A stretch of DNA of 37,629 nt. Source: Weissella kandleri. Its GTDB lineage: Bacteria > Bacillota > Bacilli > Lactobacillales > Lactobacillaceae. The stretch is taken from the NCBI RefSeq assembly GCF_001438705.1, contig NZ_JQBP01000006.1:28929-66557 (forward strand), written 5' to 3'. The translations under genes and the position numbers were made by a program. Positions 6,979-15,274 of this stretch are shown in pieces (position 1 is the stretch's first letter; the number at the start of each line of letters is the position of its first letter). The notes under the pieces are model-generated. The model was not told the DNA's origin, ran no database searches, and saw only the letters and a program-made list of their open reading frames with translations.

Positions 6979-7911
6979 ATGAAAAAGATGCAAAAAATTA
7001 TTGTAATCGTGGGTCCGACTGCAGTGGGAAAAACTGCTCTTTCTTTAGATTTAGCTGCGCGGTATCATGGTGAAATTATTTCCGGAGATTCCATGCAAAT
7101 TTATCGAGGGTTAGATATTGGGACGGCTAAGGCCACACCGACCGAACAGGCTCAAGTGCCGCATCACATGCTCGATATTGTCGAGCCAGATGTGAATTAT
7201 TCAGTGGCGGAATTCGTACAGCAGGCGCGCCAGGTGATTCAAAAGGTTGCCGACCGGGGTAAAATTCCAATTGTGGTAGGCGGGACTGGTTTTTATATTC
7301 AAGCGCTGCTGGGTGATCGGACTTTAGTTGATGAGTCACAGGTGATGGATGCGGCAGCTGAACAAGCTTGGCGACAACGGGTTGCTTTGGAAGGTGAAGC
7401 CCCCTTAAGGGATGCCTTGCGTCAAGTTGATCCCGTGAGTGCGGAGCGGATTGTTTCCGGTCAGATTCGCCGCTTGATTCGGGCGTTGTTAATGACTCAA
7501 GCAGTTGGTAAACCATTTTCAGAACAAGAGCCACCAGCGCATCGAATTTATGATGCTTTGATTATTGGTTTAAATACTGAGCGTCCAGTATTGTACGAAC
7601 GGATTAATCAACGGGTCACAAGTATGTTGCAAACAGGTTTGTTAGCAGAAGCACAATTAGTTCAGCAGTTACCTGATGCAGCTACGGCCAAACAAGCAAT
7701 TGGTTATAAAGAATTATTTCCTTATTTGCGTGGTGATGAAGATTTAGCGGCAGGGGAACAACGATTGCAACAGGCGTCTCGCCGTTATGCCAAACGCCAA
7801 ATTACCTGGTTTAAACACCAGTTAAAAGGTATCCAATGGTACGATTTAGTTCTGAATTCAAATGATCAAAAACGGCTTGTTCAAGCTGTCGAAGAATTTA
7901 TTCAAGCTTAA
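6979..7911 (+). CDS. miaA: tRNA dimethylallyltransferase
   Basis: Transfers a dimethylallyl group to A37 of tRNAs reading UNN codons, the first step of i6A/ms2i6A formation. The 310-residue protein has the P-loop GPTAVGKT (residues 12-19), the DSMQIYRGLDIGTAK segment, HHMLD, and GGTGFYIQALL, all typical of MiaA and at the usual length. AAGGAT precedes ATG 6979; a second ATG three codons later is possible. It lies 100 bases upstream of glnR, and in Bacilli miaA commonly precedes glnRA. The dimethylallyl-PP donor should come from the mevalonate pathway in this group. Confidence 0.96.
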   Translation: MKKMQKIIVIVGPTAVGKTALSLDLAARYHGEIISGDSMQIYRGLDIGTAKATPTEQAQVPHHMLDIVEPDVNYSVAEFVQQARQVIQKVADRGKIPIVVGGTGFYIQALLGDRTLVDESQVMDAAAEQAWRQRVALEGEAPLRDALRQVDPVSAERIVSGQIRRLIRALLMTQAVGKPFSEQEPPAHRIYDALIIGLNTERPVLYERINQRVTSMLQTGLLAEAQLVQQLPDAATAKQAIGYKELFPYLRGDEDLAAGEQRLQQASRRYAKRQITWFKHQLKGIQWYDLVLNSNDQKRLVQAVEEFIQA

Positions 7912-7938
7912 ATTGACTTTTGCTAAGAACAGTTTCAA

Positions 7939-7990
7939 TGTGAGGAAAGTTAACATATCATCAACAGTAGAACCAATTATTGTTTATAAT
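7939..7990 (+). promoter_or_regulatory. GlnR box and promoter of glnRA
   Basis: TGTGAGGAAAGTTAACAT (7939-7956) matches the GlnR/TnrA consensus TGTNAN7TNACAT at every fixed position. It sits just upstream of a promoter with TCAACA (7961-7966), an 18-base spacer and a perfect TATAAT (7985-7990). The spacing supports autorepression of glnRA by GlnR under nitrogen excess, as in B. subtilis and lactococci. Confidence 0.88.
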
Positions 7991-8011
7991 ACTCCCTAAG
8001 GAGGCAGACGC

Positions 8012-8344
8012 ATGAAGCAGGTACACGGCTTAAAGAGTGATTTAGCAATCTTAACAATTGGGGCAGCTTGCCAATTAACTGGGCTGAGCGCGCGTCAAAT
8101 TCGATATTATGAGCAGCAAGGATTAGTGCAGCCCAAACGAGGTTCTGGGAATCAGCGCCGCTATTCTTTAAAGCATATTACGCGAATTTTAGAGATTGCG
8201 GATTATTTAGATATGGGGTATAGTTTTGCCGAGATTGCAGAAGTTGAAGCAAAACAACAAAAGCCTCAGCAAGACGTGAGCCAAAAAGTTGTGCGGAAGT
8301 CTTTGGAAAATGAATTCATGCAAATAGGACGCATGAAGCGTTAA
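8012..8344 (+). CDS. glnR: Nitrogen repressor, MerR family
   Basis: A 110-residue MerR-type regulator that represses glnRA and nitrogen-uptake genes when glutamine is abundant, with feedback-inhibited glutamine synthetase acting as co-effector in Bacilli. The winged HTH is visible at about residues 13-75: [20 protein letters not shown], then QQGLVQPKR and the NQRRYS wing. The short C-terminal tail rich in Lys and Gln is typical of GlnR, which lacks the long MerR dimerisation coil. A strong AAGGAGG site precedes the ATG. It is 19 bases from glnA and under the perfect GlnR box upstream. Confidence 0.95.
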   Translation: MKQVHGLKSDLAILTIGAACQLTGLSARQIRYYEQQGLVQPKRGSGNQRRYSLKHITRILEIADYLDMGYSFAEIAEVEAKQQKPQQDVSQKVVRKSLENEFMQIGRMKR

Positions 8345-8363
8345 GAAGCAGATGGGGGACAAA

Positions 8364-9710
8364 ATGGTTCATAAAAATTATCAAAAGAATGAAATTAGAG
8401 AAATTATTCAAAAAGAGAACGTGCAGTTTATTCGTTTACAGTTTTCCGATGTTTTTGGCGTAATAAAAAACGTCGAAGTCCCAACTTCACAATTGGGAAA
8501 AGTTTTAGCTAATAATTTAATGTTTGATGGATCTTCAATTGAAGGATTCGTGCGAATTGAAGAATCTGATATGTATTTATATCCTGATTTATCTACTTTT
8601 ATGATTTTTCCATGGTCCGCCGATGAACATAGTGGAAAAGTGGCACGCTTTATTGCTGATGTGTATACGGTCGATCGGAAACCTTTTGCGGGTGATCCAC
8701 GGAGTAATTTAAAAGTTTGGTTACGCAAGATGGAAGCGCAAGGCTTTAAAGCTTTTAATTTAGGAACTGAACCAGAATTTTTCTTACTGAAGATGGATGA
8801 GAATGGTCAGCCTAGGATGGAATTGAATGATCAAGGGGGGTATTTTGATTTAGCACCTTTGGATTTGGGTGAAAATACGCGGCGTGAAATTGTTTTGGAA
8901 ATGGAGAAAATGGGCTTTGAAGTCGAAGCTGCTCATCACGAAGTCGCACCTGGGCAACATGAGGTTGATTTTAAATACGCTGATGCATTGGAGGCGGCGG
9001 ATAACATTCAGACATTCAAGTTAATTGTTAAAACGATTGCGCGTAAGCATGGTTTGTATGCTACATTTTTGCCTAAGCCATTAACGGGCATTAACGGCAA
9101 TGGAATGCATGTTAATATGTCATTGTTTAATATGGACGGGAATGTTTTCTTTGATGAAAAAGATGAGGTTCAATTATCACAGACAGCTTATCATTTCTTA
9201 GGCGGCATTTTGGAGCATGCGGCGGCCTTTACGGCAGTAACCAATCCGACTGTGAATTCCTATAAGCGTTTGACCCCTGGTTTTGAAGCACCAGTCTATG
9301 TGGCTTGGTCTGGTTCTAACCGTTCACCAATGGTGCGGGTGCCAGCTGCGCGGGGCAATTCAACTCGTCTAGAATTACGGTCAGTGGACCCAACTGCAAA
9401 TCCATATACAGCGTTTGCCATGATTTTAGCGGCAGGCTTAGATGGAGTTCAACGAGAATTAACACCGAACCATGCAGTTGACCGCAACATTTATTTGATG
9501 GATGAAACGGAACGGAAAAAGGCGGGTATTACTGATTTACCGGATACTTTGTTGGCTGCACTGGATAATTTGGAAGCCGATCAGTTAATGCGGGATGCGT
9601 TAGGAAAACATTTGTACGAGACGTTTGAGGCAGCTAAGCGGGTCGAATATCGTTCATATCGGCAAAATGTTTCCCAGTGGGAATTAGATACTTACTTACA
9701 ACAATACTAA
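8364..9710 (+). CDS. glnA: Glutamine synthetase, type I
   Basis: Condenses glutamate and ammonia to glutamine with ATP. Visible GSI signatures include FDGSSIEGF near the N-terminus, [36 protein letters not shown] and [15 protein letters not shown] choose ATG 8364 because GGGGG lies 5 bases upstream and the N-terminus [11 protein letters not shown] then aligns with relatives (448 residues). ATG 8352, four codons earlier, has no clear binding site. The region of the adenylylation loop reads NIYLMDETE without the NLYDLP-type motif, as expected for the Bacillus-type enzyme controlled by feedback and GlnR. Confidence 0.97.
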   Translation: MVHKNYQKNEIREIIQKENVQFIRLQFSDVFGVIKNVEVPTSQLGKVLANNLMFDGSSIEGFVRIEESDMYLYPDLSTFMIFPWSADEHSGKVARFIADVYTVDRKPFAGDPRSNLKVWLRKMEAQGFKAFNLGTEPEFFLLKMDENGQPRMELNDQGGYFDLAPLDLGENTRREIVLEMEKMGFEVEAAHHEVAPGQHEVDFKYADALEAADNIQTFKLIVKTIARKHGLYATFLPKPLTGINGNGMHVNMSLFNMDGNVFFDEKDEVQLSQTAYHFLGGILEHAAAFTAVTNPTVNSYKRLTPGFEAPVYVAWSGSNRSPMVRVPAARGNSTRLELRSVDPTANPYTAFAMILAAGLDGVQRELTPNHAVDRNIYLMDETERKKAGITDLPDTLLAALDNLEADQLMRDALGKHLYETFEAAKRVEYRSYRQNVSQWELDTYLQQY

Positions 9711-9726
9711 ACTGTTCGATAAATCT

Positions 9727-9752
9727 GCACTTCTTAATTGGGGTGTTTTTTT
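9727..9752 (+). terminator. Terminator after glnA
   Basis: A short stem CACTTC/GGGGTG with two G-T pairs and a TTAATT loop, followed by seven T. Confidence 0.7.
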
Positions 9753-9912
9753 AATATTCAGTGATCTTGAATATTGACCTGATACCAATCACTTGCTTAT
9801 AAATTTATGAGCATTAAGAAAAAGATAACCTCGTAGTTAATTGATGCTAATTGCGTTTTAAAAGTGTAAAATTAAATTATAAATTGTTAATAAAGCACAC
9901 AGGAGGTTTGTG

Positions 9913-10806
9913 ATGGAACAGACACCGTATTTAAAAACTAAGTTTCCCAATGATAAGCAACATTTAAAACAAACGCTAGATGCAAAATTACAATATATTA
10001 GTGATGTTAAACAGGCAATTGACGAAGATAATGATCGAGTATTATATCAATTAATTAATAATCAAGAATACCAAACAACTGTGATGAATTTTGCTGAAGC
10101 TGAAGATAATCAGATGGATTTTCGGATGATTGATAATTTGATGGAAGATTTATCACACCATTTAGCACAACGCTTAATTGAATATTTGTCCGAAAAATTT
10201 CCGTTCTTTTATTATGAAGAAGAGACCCATGGAGTGTATCAATTATACTTTGGAAATTGGTGGGACCGGCGGCGCTTTGGGCTATTAGATCCATTGACGG
10301 TGAATTTCATTTTTGATGAAGAAGAATATGATAAATTGAGCCGAGCGGTAGAATTATCTGAAAGCGGGCGGCGTTATCATACAGATGTGATTGAAGACAC
10401 AACTCGTTCCAATGAAGAATTGCAAAAAATTGTTGATACGCAAAAGGAACGTGATGCACAATATCAACAATTATCTGCGGAGTTAGACCGTTTAGGTGAA
10501 AAGGCGGGGATGTTTGAATCGCAAGAGACCAAAACGCGGCGTGAAGCAGTGAAAAAAGAATTGGCTAATATCCGCTCGATGGACGAAAAAGCTTTGGAAG
10601 TCCCTAAGTTAATTGCGGAAAATAATGCGATTATTCTCGATTATTCAAAAGAAGATACGATTTTAATTTATGAGCAACGAGCCATTAATGATGAATTTGG
10701 TGACTTTGAAACCTTTAAGACAGCTGTTCAAAATCTCTATCATGATTATGTCAGCCAATTGCCAGAGGTAGCATTAATTAAAAAGGAGGGTAACCTTCAT
10801 GACTGA
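9913..10806 (+). CDS. Conserved coiled-coil protein, unknown function (gene 1 of 3)
   Basis: A 297-residue soluble protein; the start is ATG 9913 with AGGAGG ending 6 bases upstream (GTG 9910 is too close). It has a mixed N-terminal domain with an aromatic patch (FPFFYYEEET, YFGNWWDRRRFG, about residues 93-122). A charged coiled coil covers about residues 165-220, and a C-terminal domain ends in KKEGNLHD. No signal peptide or membrane segment is present. The next frame starts inside this one (8-base overlap), so it is translated together with two more unknown genes. I do not recognise a family; coiled coils of this kind sometimes get SbcC-like names, but no ATPase motif is present. Confidence 0.8.
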   Translation: MEQTPYLKTKFPNDKQHLKQTLDAKLQYISDVKQAIDEDNDRVLYQLINNQEYQTTVMNFAEAEDNQMDFRMIDNLMEDLSHHLAQRLIEYLSEKFPFFYYEEETHGVYQLYFGNWWDRRRFGLLDPLTVNFIFDEEEYDKLSRAVELSESGRRYHTDVIEDTTRSNEELQKIVDTQKERDAQYQQLSAELDRLGEKAGMFESQETKTRREAVKKELANIRSMDEKALEVPKLIAENNAIILDYSKEDTILIYEQRAINDEFGDFETFKTAVQNLYHDYVSQLPEVALIKKEGNLHD

Positions 10807-11785
10807 TCGAATTCAAGGGCATCTAACCGCCTATTCTGATTTATTGAAAGCAGACATTGCGGCCATTAATAAGAGTATTGCTGCGGTGGATGAGTTAATT
10901 CATAATAATGATCCGCATGTTGTACACCAAGTTTTGCAGACATTGACGAGTTACCATTTAGATACTAAATGGGCGATTGTGCCCCGTCAGTACCAGTGGA
11001 AAGATTGGTATTTACTAGCGATGCATCGCTTCTTGAACTTTGCGGGGGTAAAAAATTATACAATTCTCACTCCAGAAGATCGCGAAGAGCTGACCATGGT
11101 GTTTGAACAGTTACAAGCACCTGGCGTTTTTCAATTTGTGGAAAATCAGACGAGTGCAGGTGGCGTTTACTTTGTAGAAATGGGTACCCAGGAAAAATTA
11201 TTTTATTGGTCATTAGAGCGCAAAGAACTTTTCTTGAATTCGCATGCATTAACTAGTTTATTAGTATCGAATTACCGAGCCAAAGATACCGCGGATAACA
11301 TTCGGACCGTTGCTGATGTCTTGCGGGATTTTGGACGTTATATGGAAACAACTTTTAACTATCAAGTTGATTATAATGTGTTGGAAACAGCCGATAATTA
11401 TCAATATAACTTAGTGCAAACTGAAATGCCAGCGGGGATGTTAGATCGCTTGTTTGTTCTTTCAGCTGAATCAAATTATTTTTTACAAGCAGTTGAAAAT
11501 GGAGCGGCTATGCTCTTAGATCATAATGTTGAGATTCAAATTTTCTTTGATGAAAATCCACGGGCCATTGGTGGTCAAGAGTGGCATTTCAAAGTTTTAG
11601 ATGGGCATGATGCCTATTCATGGATGGATGTCTTATTGGATTATGATTTCATTGGGACTTGGTATTTAAAGGAACGGCGAACGATTGAAGTGGCGTCACA
11701 ATCAGGGATTTTTGAAGATGGATTACGTCCAATGCCAATGACAAAGGTCCAGGTGGAAGTATTACAACCCAGTGAGGAAGGTTAA
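10799..11785 (+). CDS. Conserved protein of unknown function (gene 2 of 3)
   Basis: A 328-residue acidic soluble protein with no membrane segment and no Walker, HTH or protease motif that I can see. Tryptophan-rich stretches (QYQWKDWYLLAMHRFL, EWHFKVLDG, DFIGTWYLKE) suggest a globular alpha/beta fold. Its ATG lies 8 bases inside gene 1, with AAAGGAGGG in the coding sequence of gene 1 as its ribosome binding site. Its TAA overlaps the ATG of gene 3 by one base. The tight coupling suggests that the three proteins act together at defined ratio. The function is unknown. Confidence 0.8.
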   Translation: MTDRIQGHLTAYSDLLKADIAAINKSIAAVDELIHNNDPHVVHQVLQTLTSYHLDTKWAIVPRQYQWKDWYLLAMHRFLNFAGVKNYTILTPEDREELTMVFEQLQAPGVFQFVENQTSAGGVYFVEMGTQEKLFYWSLERKELFLNSHALTSLLVSNYRAKDTADNIRTVADVLRDFGRYMETTFNYQVDYNVLETADNYQYNLVQTEMPAGMLDRLFVLSAESNYFLQAVENGAAMLLDHNVEIQIFFDENPRAIGGQEWHFKVLDGHDAYSWMDVLLDYDFIGTWYLKERRTIEVASQSGIFEDGLRPMPMTKVQVEVLQPSEEG

Positions 11786-12288
11786 TGGAACTTGATTTTG
11801 CAAGATATTTAAGATTAGCACGGACCAATTTTTTGGAAGTTGCCGATCAATGGGAACGCCCCTTAAAACGGGATGATTTATTATTGAATGATTATTTAAA
11901 TTTGGTGCAAACGTTAGGTGAGTTAATGCAAGCAACCGATACATTGAATCCGGACGTGCCTAAGCCAACGACGTCACAGCCAGTTGCGGTGGTTGATATT
12001 TATGCGCAGGGACTGATTCAATTTTTAATGATTAGCTTAAAACAACAATGGACGCACTTGATGGTCCTAGAACCAGCAGATTTGGAAAAATTGGGTAAAT
12101 TCCCTCAGCGCCGGCTTCAGCATCAAATTATGGGCGAATTGACGATGCTTTTGAATAGTTATCATCAGCGCCGGCAAGGCGATTTTGCCCACGCATGGCG
12201 CTCATATTTGAAGCTTGGGCTTTTTGAATTGAAGTTGACTGATGTAGAAATCAATCAAGCGGTAGATCGGCAATTACACGAAGCTTAA
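11785..12288 (+). CDS. Unknown all-helical protein, weakly dUTPase_2-like (gene 3 of 3)
   Basis: A 167-residue protein predicted from composition to be all helical, coupled to gene 2 through TAATG. The pattern LLNDYLNLVQTLGELMQATD followed by DIYAQGLIQFLMISLKQQW recalls the two helix pairs of the all-alpha dUTPase_2/MazG-like pyrophosphatases (E-x-x-E then a DG-L-HF helix). The metal-binding residues are poorly kept, though: one Glu in the first motif, and QG in place of DG in the second. If related, it may be inactive or changed in function. This is a weak resemblance seen by eye. A shared bidirectional terminator follows. Confidence 0.75.
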   Translation: MELDFARYLRLARTNFLEVADQWERPLKRDDLLLNDYLNLVQTLGELMQATDTLNPDVPKPTTSQPVAVVDIYAQGLIQFLMISLKQQWTHLMVLEPADLEKLGKFPQRRLQHQIMGELTMLLNSYHQRRQGDFAHAWRSYLKLGLFELKLTDVEINQAVDRQLHEA

Positions 12289-12316
12289 CTTAAGTAACAA
12301 ATTTAAAAGAACAAAA

Positions 12317-12368
12317 AAGACCTAACTAGGTTCCTGTGTGCAGGAGATACTTGGTTAGGTCTTATTTT
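12317..12368. terminator. Bidirectional terminator with nested hairpin
   Basis: AAGACCTAAC pairs with GTTAGGTCTT; inside is a second hairpin CCTG-TGTG-CAGG. A-rich and T-rich flanks make it work for the plus-strand operon ending at 12288 and the minus-strand transporter ending at 12373. Confidence 0.88.
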
Positions 12369-12372
12369 TTTA

Positions 12373-13281
12373 TTATTTAAATTTATTTTCGAGTTGGTCT
12401 TTTGGCTTTAAGGCTTGGATAAAGACGGTACTAATAATCAATAGCGCACCTAAGAAGTCAATCCAACCGAAATCAACATGAAAGAACGCTACGGTTAATA
12501 TCGTGGCAATCAGTGGCTCAATGGCGCCTAACGTACTGGCCGTAGTAGGAGAAATCCAAGCGAGACTCTGGATGAAAATCATATAAGCAAAAGCCGTTCC
12601 TAAGACGATTGAAAAAATTAATAGACTAGAAATCTGAGGGGTAAAAGTCGGCACGTTTTGCCAAACAGGATGGATAAAGTTAGCAAAAATACCCGCAATG
12701 AACATTGCCCAGCCTGACACTGAAACAGAACCGAATTCGTCAATCAGCTTTTGTGGTAATAAGGTATAAAAAACGGTGGCGACGGCAGTGATAAGTCCCC
12801 AGGCTAAAGCTAAGTTAGACATCGCTAGCTCACCAATATGACCGTGGGTAGCTAATAAAAAGGTTCCAATCACGGCCATAAAGATTGAAATGACGTCTTG
12901 ATGCCGGGGCCAGCGTCGATTGACGAGAGCTAAGAAGATGACAATCATAATAGGGTTCGTAAACTGCAAGACCGTTGCGGTGGCTGCATTTCCAAAATGA
13001 ATCGCCATAATATAAGCATATTGAATTGAAAACATCCCAACAATGGAAAAGACAAGTAATTGAATTAGGGATTGCCGGTGGTGGAAAGGTCTAAAAATGG
13101 CGGATCCTTCAGTGAAATAAGCGAAAATAAGAATGAGGACTCCGGCAGTTATCAATCTAAAGGTCGCAAACCATGCAGAATTAATGCCGAGTTCCAATAA
13201 AATTTTAACAGCGATACTATTGAGCCCCCAAAATACGGGGCCGGCCATTGCTAAAAATAAGCCTTTTTGATGTTTAGACAT
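12373..13281 (-). CDS. EamA-family (DMT superfamily) transporter
   Basis: A 302-residue integral membrane protein with about ten hydrophobic segments in two repeated EamA halves. Family motifs are visible: PVFWGLNSIAVKILL at the start of half one, and TTASTLGAIEPLIATILTV in half two, the conserved Glu-Pro helix. The start is ATG 13281, chosen because AAGGAGGAG lies a few bases upstream; the frame extends 17 codons further without a better site. DMT members export or import small metabolites such as amino acids; the substrate is not readable. It stands alone, convergent to the unknown operon and divergent from queT. Confidence 0.92.
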   Translation of the reverse strand: MSKHQKGLFLAMAGPVFWGLNSIAVKILLELGINSAWFATFRLITAGVLILIFAYFTEGSAIFRPFHHRQSLIQLLVFSIVGMFSIQYAYIMAIHFGNAATATVLQFTNPIMIVIFLALVNRRWPRHQDVISIFMAVIGTFLLATHGHIGELAMSNLALAWGLITAVATVFYTLLPQKLIDEFGSVSVSGWAMFIAGIFANFIHPVWQNVPTFTPQISSLLIFSIVLGTAFAYMIFIQSLAWISPTTASTLGAIEPLIATILTVAFFHVDFGWIDFLGALLIISTVFIQALKPKDQLENKFK

Positions 13282-13394
13282 GTACTCCTCCTTAAGGTTA
13301 TATGGATTCATTGTAACAAATCTCCTAATCATTTTGAATTACGGTGGTATGACAATGAATATTAGGTAATTTTGTTAATAATCGGCGGGTTTCT

Positions 13395-13424
13395 TTGATG
13401 TACGAGAGTTGATTGTGTTATGAT
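13395..13424 (+). promoter_or_regulatory. Promoter of queT
   Basis: TTGATG (13395-13400), 18-base spacer, TATGAT (13419-13424). The predicted transcript starts near 13431, at the first base of the riboswitch-like leader. Confidence 0.7.
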
Positions 13425-13430
13425 AAACGC

Positions 13431-13492
13431 TAGTGGTTCGAAACCATCCCACGCATAAAATAGGAAACTATTTTAGAATAAAAAACTAGGAG
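13431..13492 (+). promoter_or_regulatory. Candidate preQ1-type riboswitch
   Basis: The short leader begins with GTGG...CCCAC pairing around the loop TTCGAAACCAT. It then has a small hairpin TAAAATAG-GAAA-CTATTTTA, then an A-rich tail AATAAAAAACTAGGAG that contains the Shine-Dalgarno of queT. A short 5' stem, a loop able to pair with an A-rich tail, and the ribosome site in the tail are the layout of preQ1 riboswitches, and the neighbour is the queuosine-precursor transporter. The inserted hairpin between stem and tail is unlike the minimal class I and closer to the longer classes. The class assignment is uncertain. Confidence 0.55.
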
Positions 13493-13500
13493 TGAATCAA

Positions 13501-13992
13501 ATGGAGACAAAACAGCGGTCAGTTTATGAACTGACCTTAATTAGTATTGTGGCGGCGTTGTACGTTGTTGTAACGTGGCTAGTGGCCCCCTTTGCGTATG
13601 GGCAATTTCAATTACGTTTGTCAGAAGGTTTGAATCATTTAACTATTTTTAACAAACGTTACATTTGGGCTTTAAGTTTAGGCGTTTTGATTGCTAACTT
13701 AGCTTCGCCATTAGGGGCCATCGACATTGCTTTTGGGACCTTGGGAACTTTAGCAATGACTAGTGTTTCATATTGGTTGACGCGGCACGTTGATACAGTA
13801 TGGAAGAAATTAGTCATTAGTACCGTTGTTGATGCGGTGATGATGTGGACTGTGGCCTTAGAACAAGTGGTAGTCTTTAAATTACCATTTTGGCTGAGTT
13901 ATGGATGGTTGGCGTTAGGTGAACTAGCTTCATTGGTTTTAGGAGCAATTTTAATTGGGATCTTAAGTAAACGCATTGATTTAACAAAATAA
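13501..13992 (+). CDS. queT: Queuosine precursor transporter, QueT family
   Basis: A 163-residue membrane protein with about five hydrophobic segments, matching the QueT (COG4708) family of ECF-type substrate-binding components thought to import preQ0/preQ1 or queuine precursors. Motifs: ISIVAALYVVVTWLVAPFAYG, QFQLRLSEGLNHLTIF and ASPLGAIDIAFGTLGTL. The start is ATG 13501, because AGGAG at 13488-13492 gives 8-base spacing; the upstream in-frame GTG overlaps that site. The preQ1-type leader supports the assignment. The ECF energising module must be encoded elsewhere. Confidence 0.93.
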   Translation: METKQRSVYELTLISIVAALYVVVTWLVAPFAYGQFQLRLSEGLNHLTIFNKRYIWALSLGVLIANLASPLGAIDIAFGTLGTLAMTSVSYWLTRHVDTVWKKLVISTVVDAVMMWTVALEQVVVFKLPFWLSYGWLALGELASLVLGAILIGILSKRIDLTK

Positions 13993-14001
13993 GGAATTGC
14001 G

Positions 14002-14733
14002 ATGATATCACAAGATTACACGGGACAGACTGTTTTTATTACAGGTGGCGCATCCGGGATTGGGCTGGCGCAAGTAAAAACATATTTAGAAATGGGGGCG
14101 ACCGTTTGGGTTTTAGATCAACAGGCGGTTCCACTAGAACATCCGCGTTTGACAGCTTATAAAGTAGATTTAGCAGATGCCGACGCGATTACGAATTTTA
14201 TTGAACAGACGGATTTATCGAAAATTGATGTATTTTTAAGTACCGCTGGGATTTTAGATGCTTATCAACCTGCTTTGGCAACCGATTATCCAACGATTCA
14301 ACACGTTATGCAAGTTGATTTAATGGCGGTCGTTCAATTAACTTTAGCGATTTTGCCTAATATGGTGCAATGTCAGCATGGGACGATTGTTTATATGGCT
14401 TCGATTGCTAGTCAAGTCGCAGGCGGCGGTGGTGCTGCGTATACAATGGCCAAACATGGATTGCTGGGCTGGATGAAGCAATTGGCTTTAGATTATGCCC
14501 CGTCACAAATTCATATTAATGCCATTGCTCCTGGAGCCATTAAAACGCCGATGAACCAAGCTGATTTTGAAGGGGATGGTGCGATGGGAAAATCTGTAGC
14601 TGAGCAGACCCCCGTGAAAAGATGGGCTTCAGCTCAAGAGGTAGCGGACGCAACGGTATATTTGACAAGTCCGGAAGCACGGTATGTTCAAGGTCAATTA
14701 TTAGTGATTGATGGTGGTTGGACGATTCAATAG
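14002..14733 (+). CDS. Short-chain dehydrogenase/reductase (FabG-like)
   Basis: A 243-residue Rossmann-fold NAD(P)-dependent oxidoreductase. The cofactor motif TGGASGIG is at residues 14-21, the structural STAG at about 81, a catalytic Ser in MASIAS and the YTMAK motif (Tyr and Lys). PGAIKTPM and IDGGW complete the classical SDR pattern. It is named like 3-oxoacyl-ACP reductase in many genomes, but the substrate is unknown; it is outside any fab cluster. It starts 9 bases after queT with AAGGAA as its ribosome binding site, so it shares the queT transcript and possibly the riboswitch control. Confidence 0.92.
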   Translation: MISQDYTGQTVFITGGASGIGLAQVKTYLEMGATVWVLDQQAVPLEHPRLTAYKVDLADADAITNFIEQTDLSKIDVFLSTAGILDAYQPALATDYPTIQHVMQVDLMAVVQLTLAILPNMVQCQHGTIVYMASIASQVAGGGGAAYTMAKHGLLGWMKQLALDYAPSQIHINAIAPGAIKTPMNQADFEGDGAMGKSVAEQTPVKRWASAQEVADATVYLTSPEARYVQGQLLVIDGGWTIQ

Positions 14734-14744
14734 GTTGAAAAATA

Positions 14745-14784
14745 AAGGCAATCAGTTAAGGGTGTTTAACTGATTGCCTTTTTT
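14745..14784 (+). terminator. Terminator after the queT operon
   Basis: AAGGCAATCAGTTAA pairs with TTAACTGATTGCCTT over 15 bp, followed by a run of T. Confidence 0.92.
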
Positions 14785-14880
14785 AGTTCAAATTCTAAAT
14801 CAAGGCTTATACATCACCGTTTACAAAAAATTAACGTGGAAGCAATCTTTGTAGTAAATGATGTGGTTCTTGTTGGTTTT

Positions 14881-14966
14881 TAACGGGGAATAACGATGAA
14901 TTAACATAATGAATTACATGATAAAACCCCGTTATACCAACGATTACGCCGATATAACAGGGTTTT
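14881..14966 (-). terminator. Overlapping hairpins downstream of the tRNA
   Basis: AAAACCCCGTTATA (14923-14936) pairs with TATAACAGGGTTTT (14953-14966), a likely terminator for the minus-strand tRNA. The same CCCCGTTA (14927-14934) can instead pair with TAACGGGG (14881-14888), so two structures compete. Confidence 0.6.
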
Positions 14967-14981
14967 GAAAAAATATACATA

Positions 14982-15053
14982 TGCCCCTGGAGGGAATTGA
15001 ACCCCCATCCCAGGGTTAGAACTCCTTTGCACTATCCATTATGCTACAGGGGC
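14982..15053 (-). tRNA. tRNA-Arg (anticodon UCU)
   Basis: A 72-base cloverleaf: acceptor GCCCCTG/CAGGGGC with discriminator A, D arm GCAT-AATGGATA-GTGC, anticodon loop GTTCTAA (TCT at positions 34-36), T arm GGGGG-TTCAATT-CCCTC. CCA is not encoded. The body resembles the usual low-GC Gram-positive tRNA-Arg reading AGG/AGA. The anticodon stem AAGGA/CCCTG has only three Watson-Crick pairs, and position 32 is G, which is unusual. Confidence 0.85.
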
Positions 15054-15106
15054 ATTACTTAGTCTATTCTACAAATAAAAGTCTAAAAATACAAATAAAA
15101 AATTAT

Positions 15107-15135
15107 TTGACAGATAAATTTGGCTTTGCTAATGT
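15107..15135 (+). promoter_or_regulatory. Possible upstream promoter
   Basis: TTGACA (15107-15112), 17-base spacer, TAATGT with a TGC extension (15127-15135). It could give a leader of about 220 bases in front of the ABC-F gene or a short RNA. No ORF longer than a few codons follows directly. Confidence 0.4.
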
Positions 15136-15274
15136 GATAATATCTTAAGAAATTAAAAACACGGGGTAATTATCCAATGCGCAACTAATCAGACTTGATG
15201 AAAATAGCACACTACTAAGATTATTTAGGGTGAACTGTATTTTAGAGACTGGTTGGTATTAGTTTGGCATTTTT

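Noticed and set aside
7127-7534. 135-codon minus-strand frame inside miaA
   Set aside because: Shadow frame of miaA; the plus-strand protein is an unambiguous match.
8352-8363. glnA start at ATG 8352
   Set aside because: It has no Shine-Dalgarno; ATG 8364 has GGGGG at good spacing and the expected N-terminus.
9841-9900. Second GlnR box upstream of the three-gene operon (TGTAAAATTAAATTATAA)
   Set aside because: It fails the TNACAT half of the consensus.
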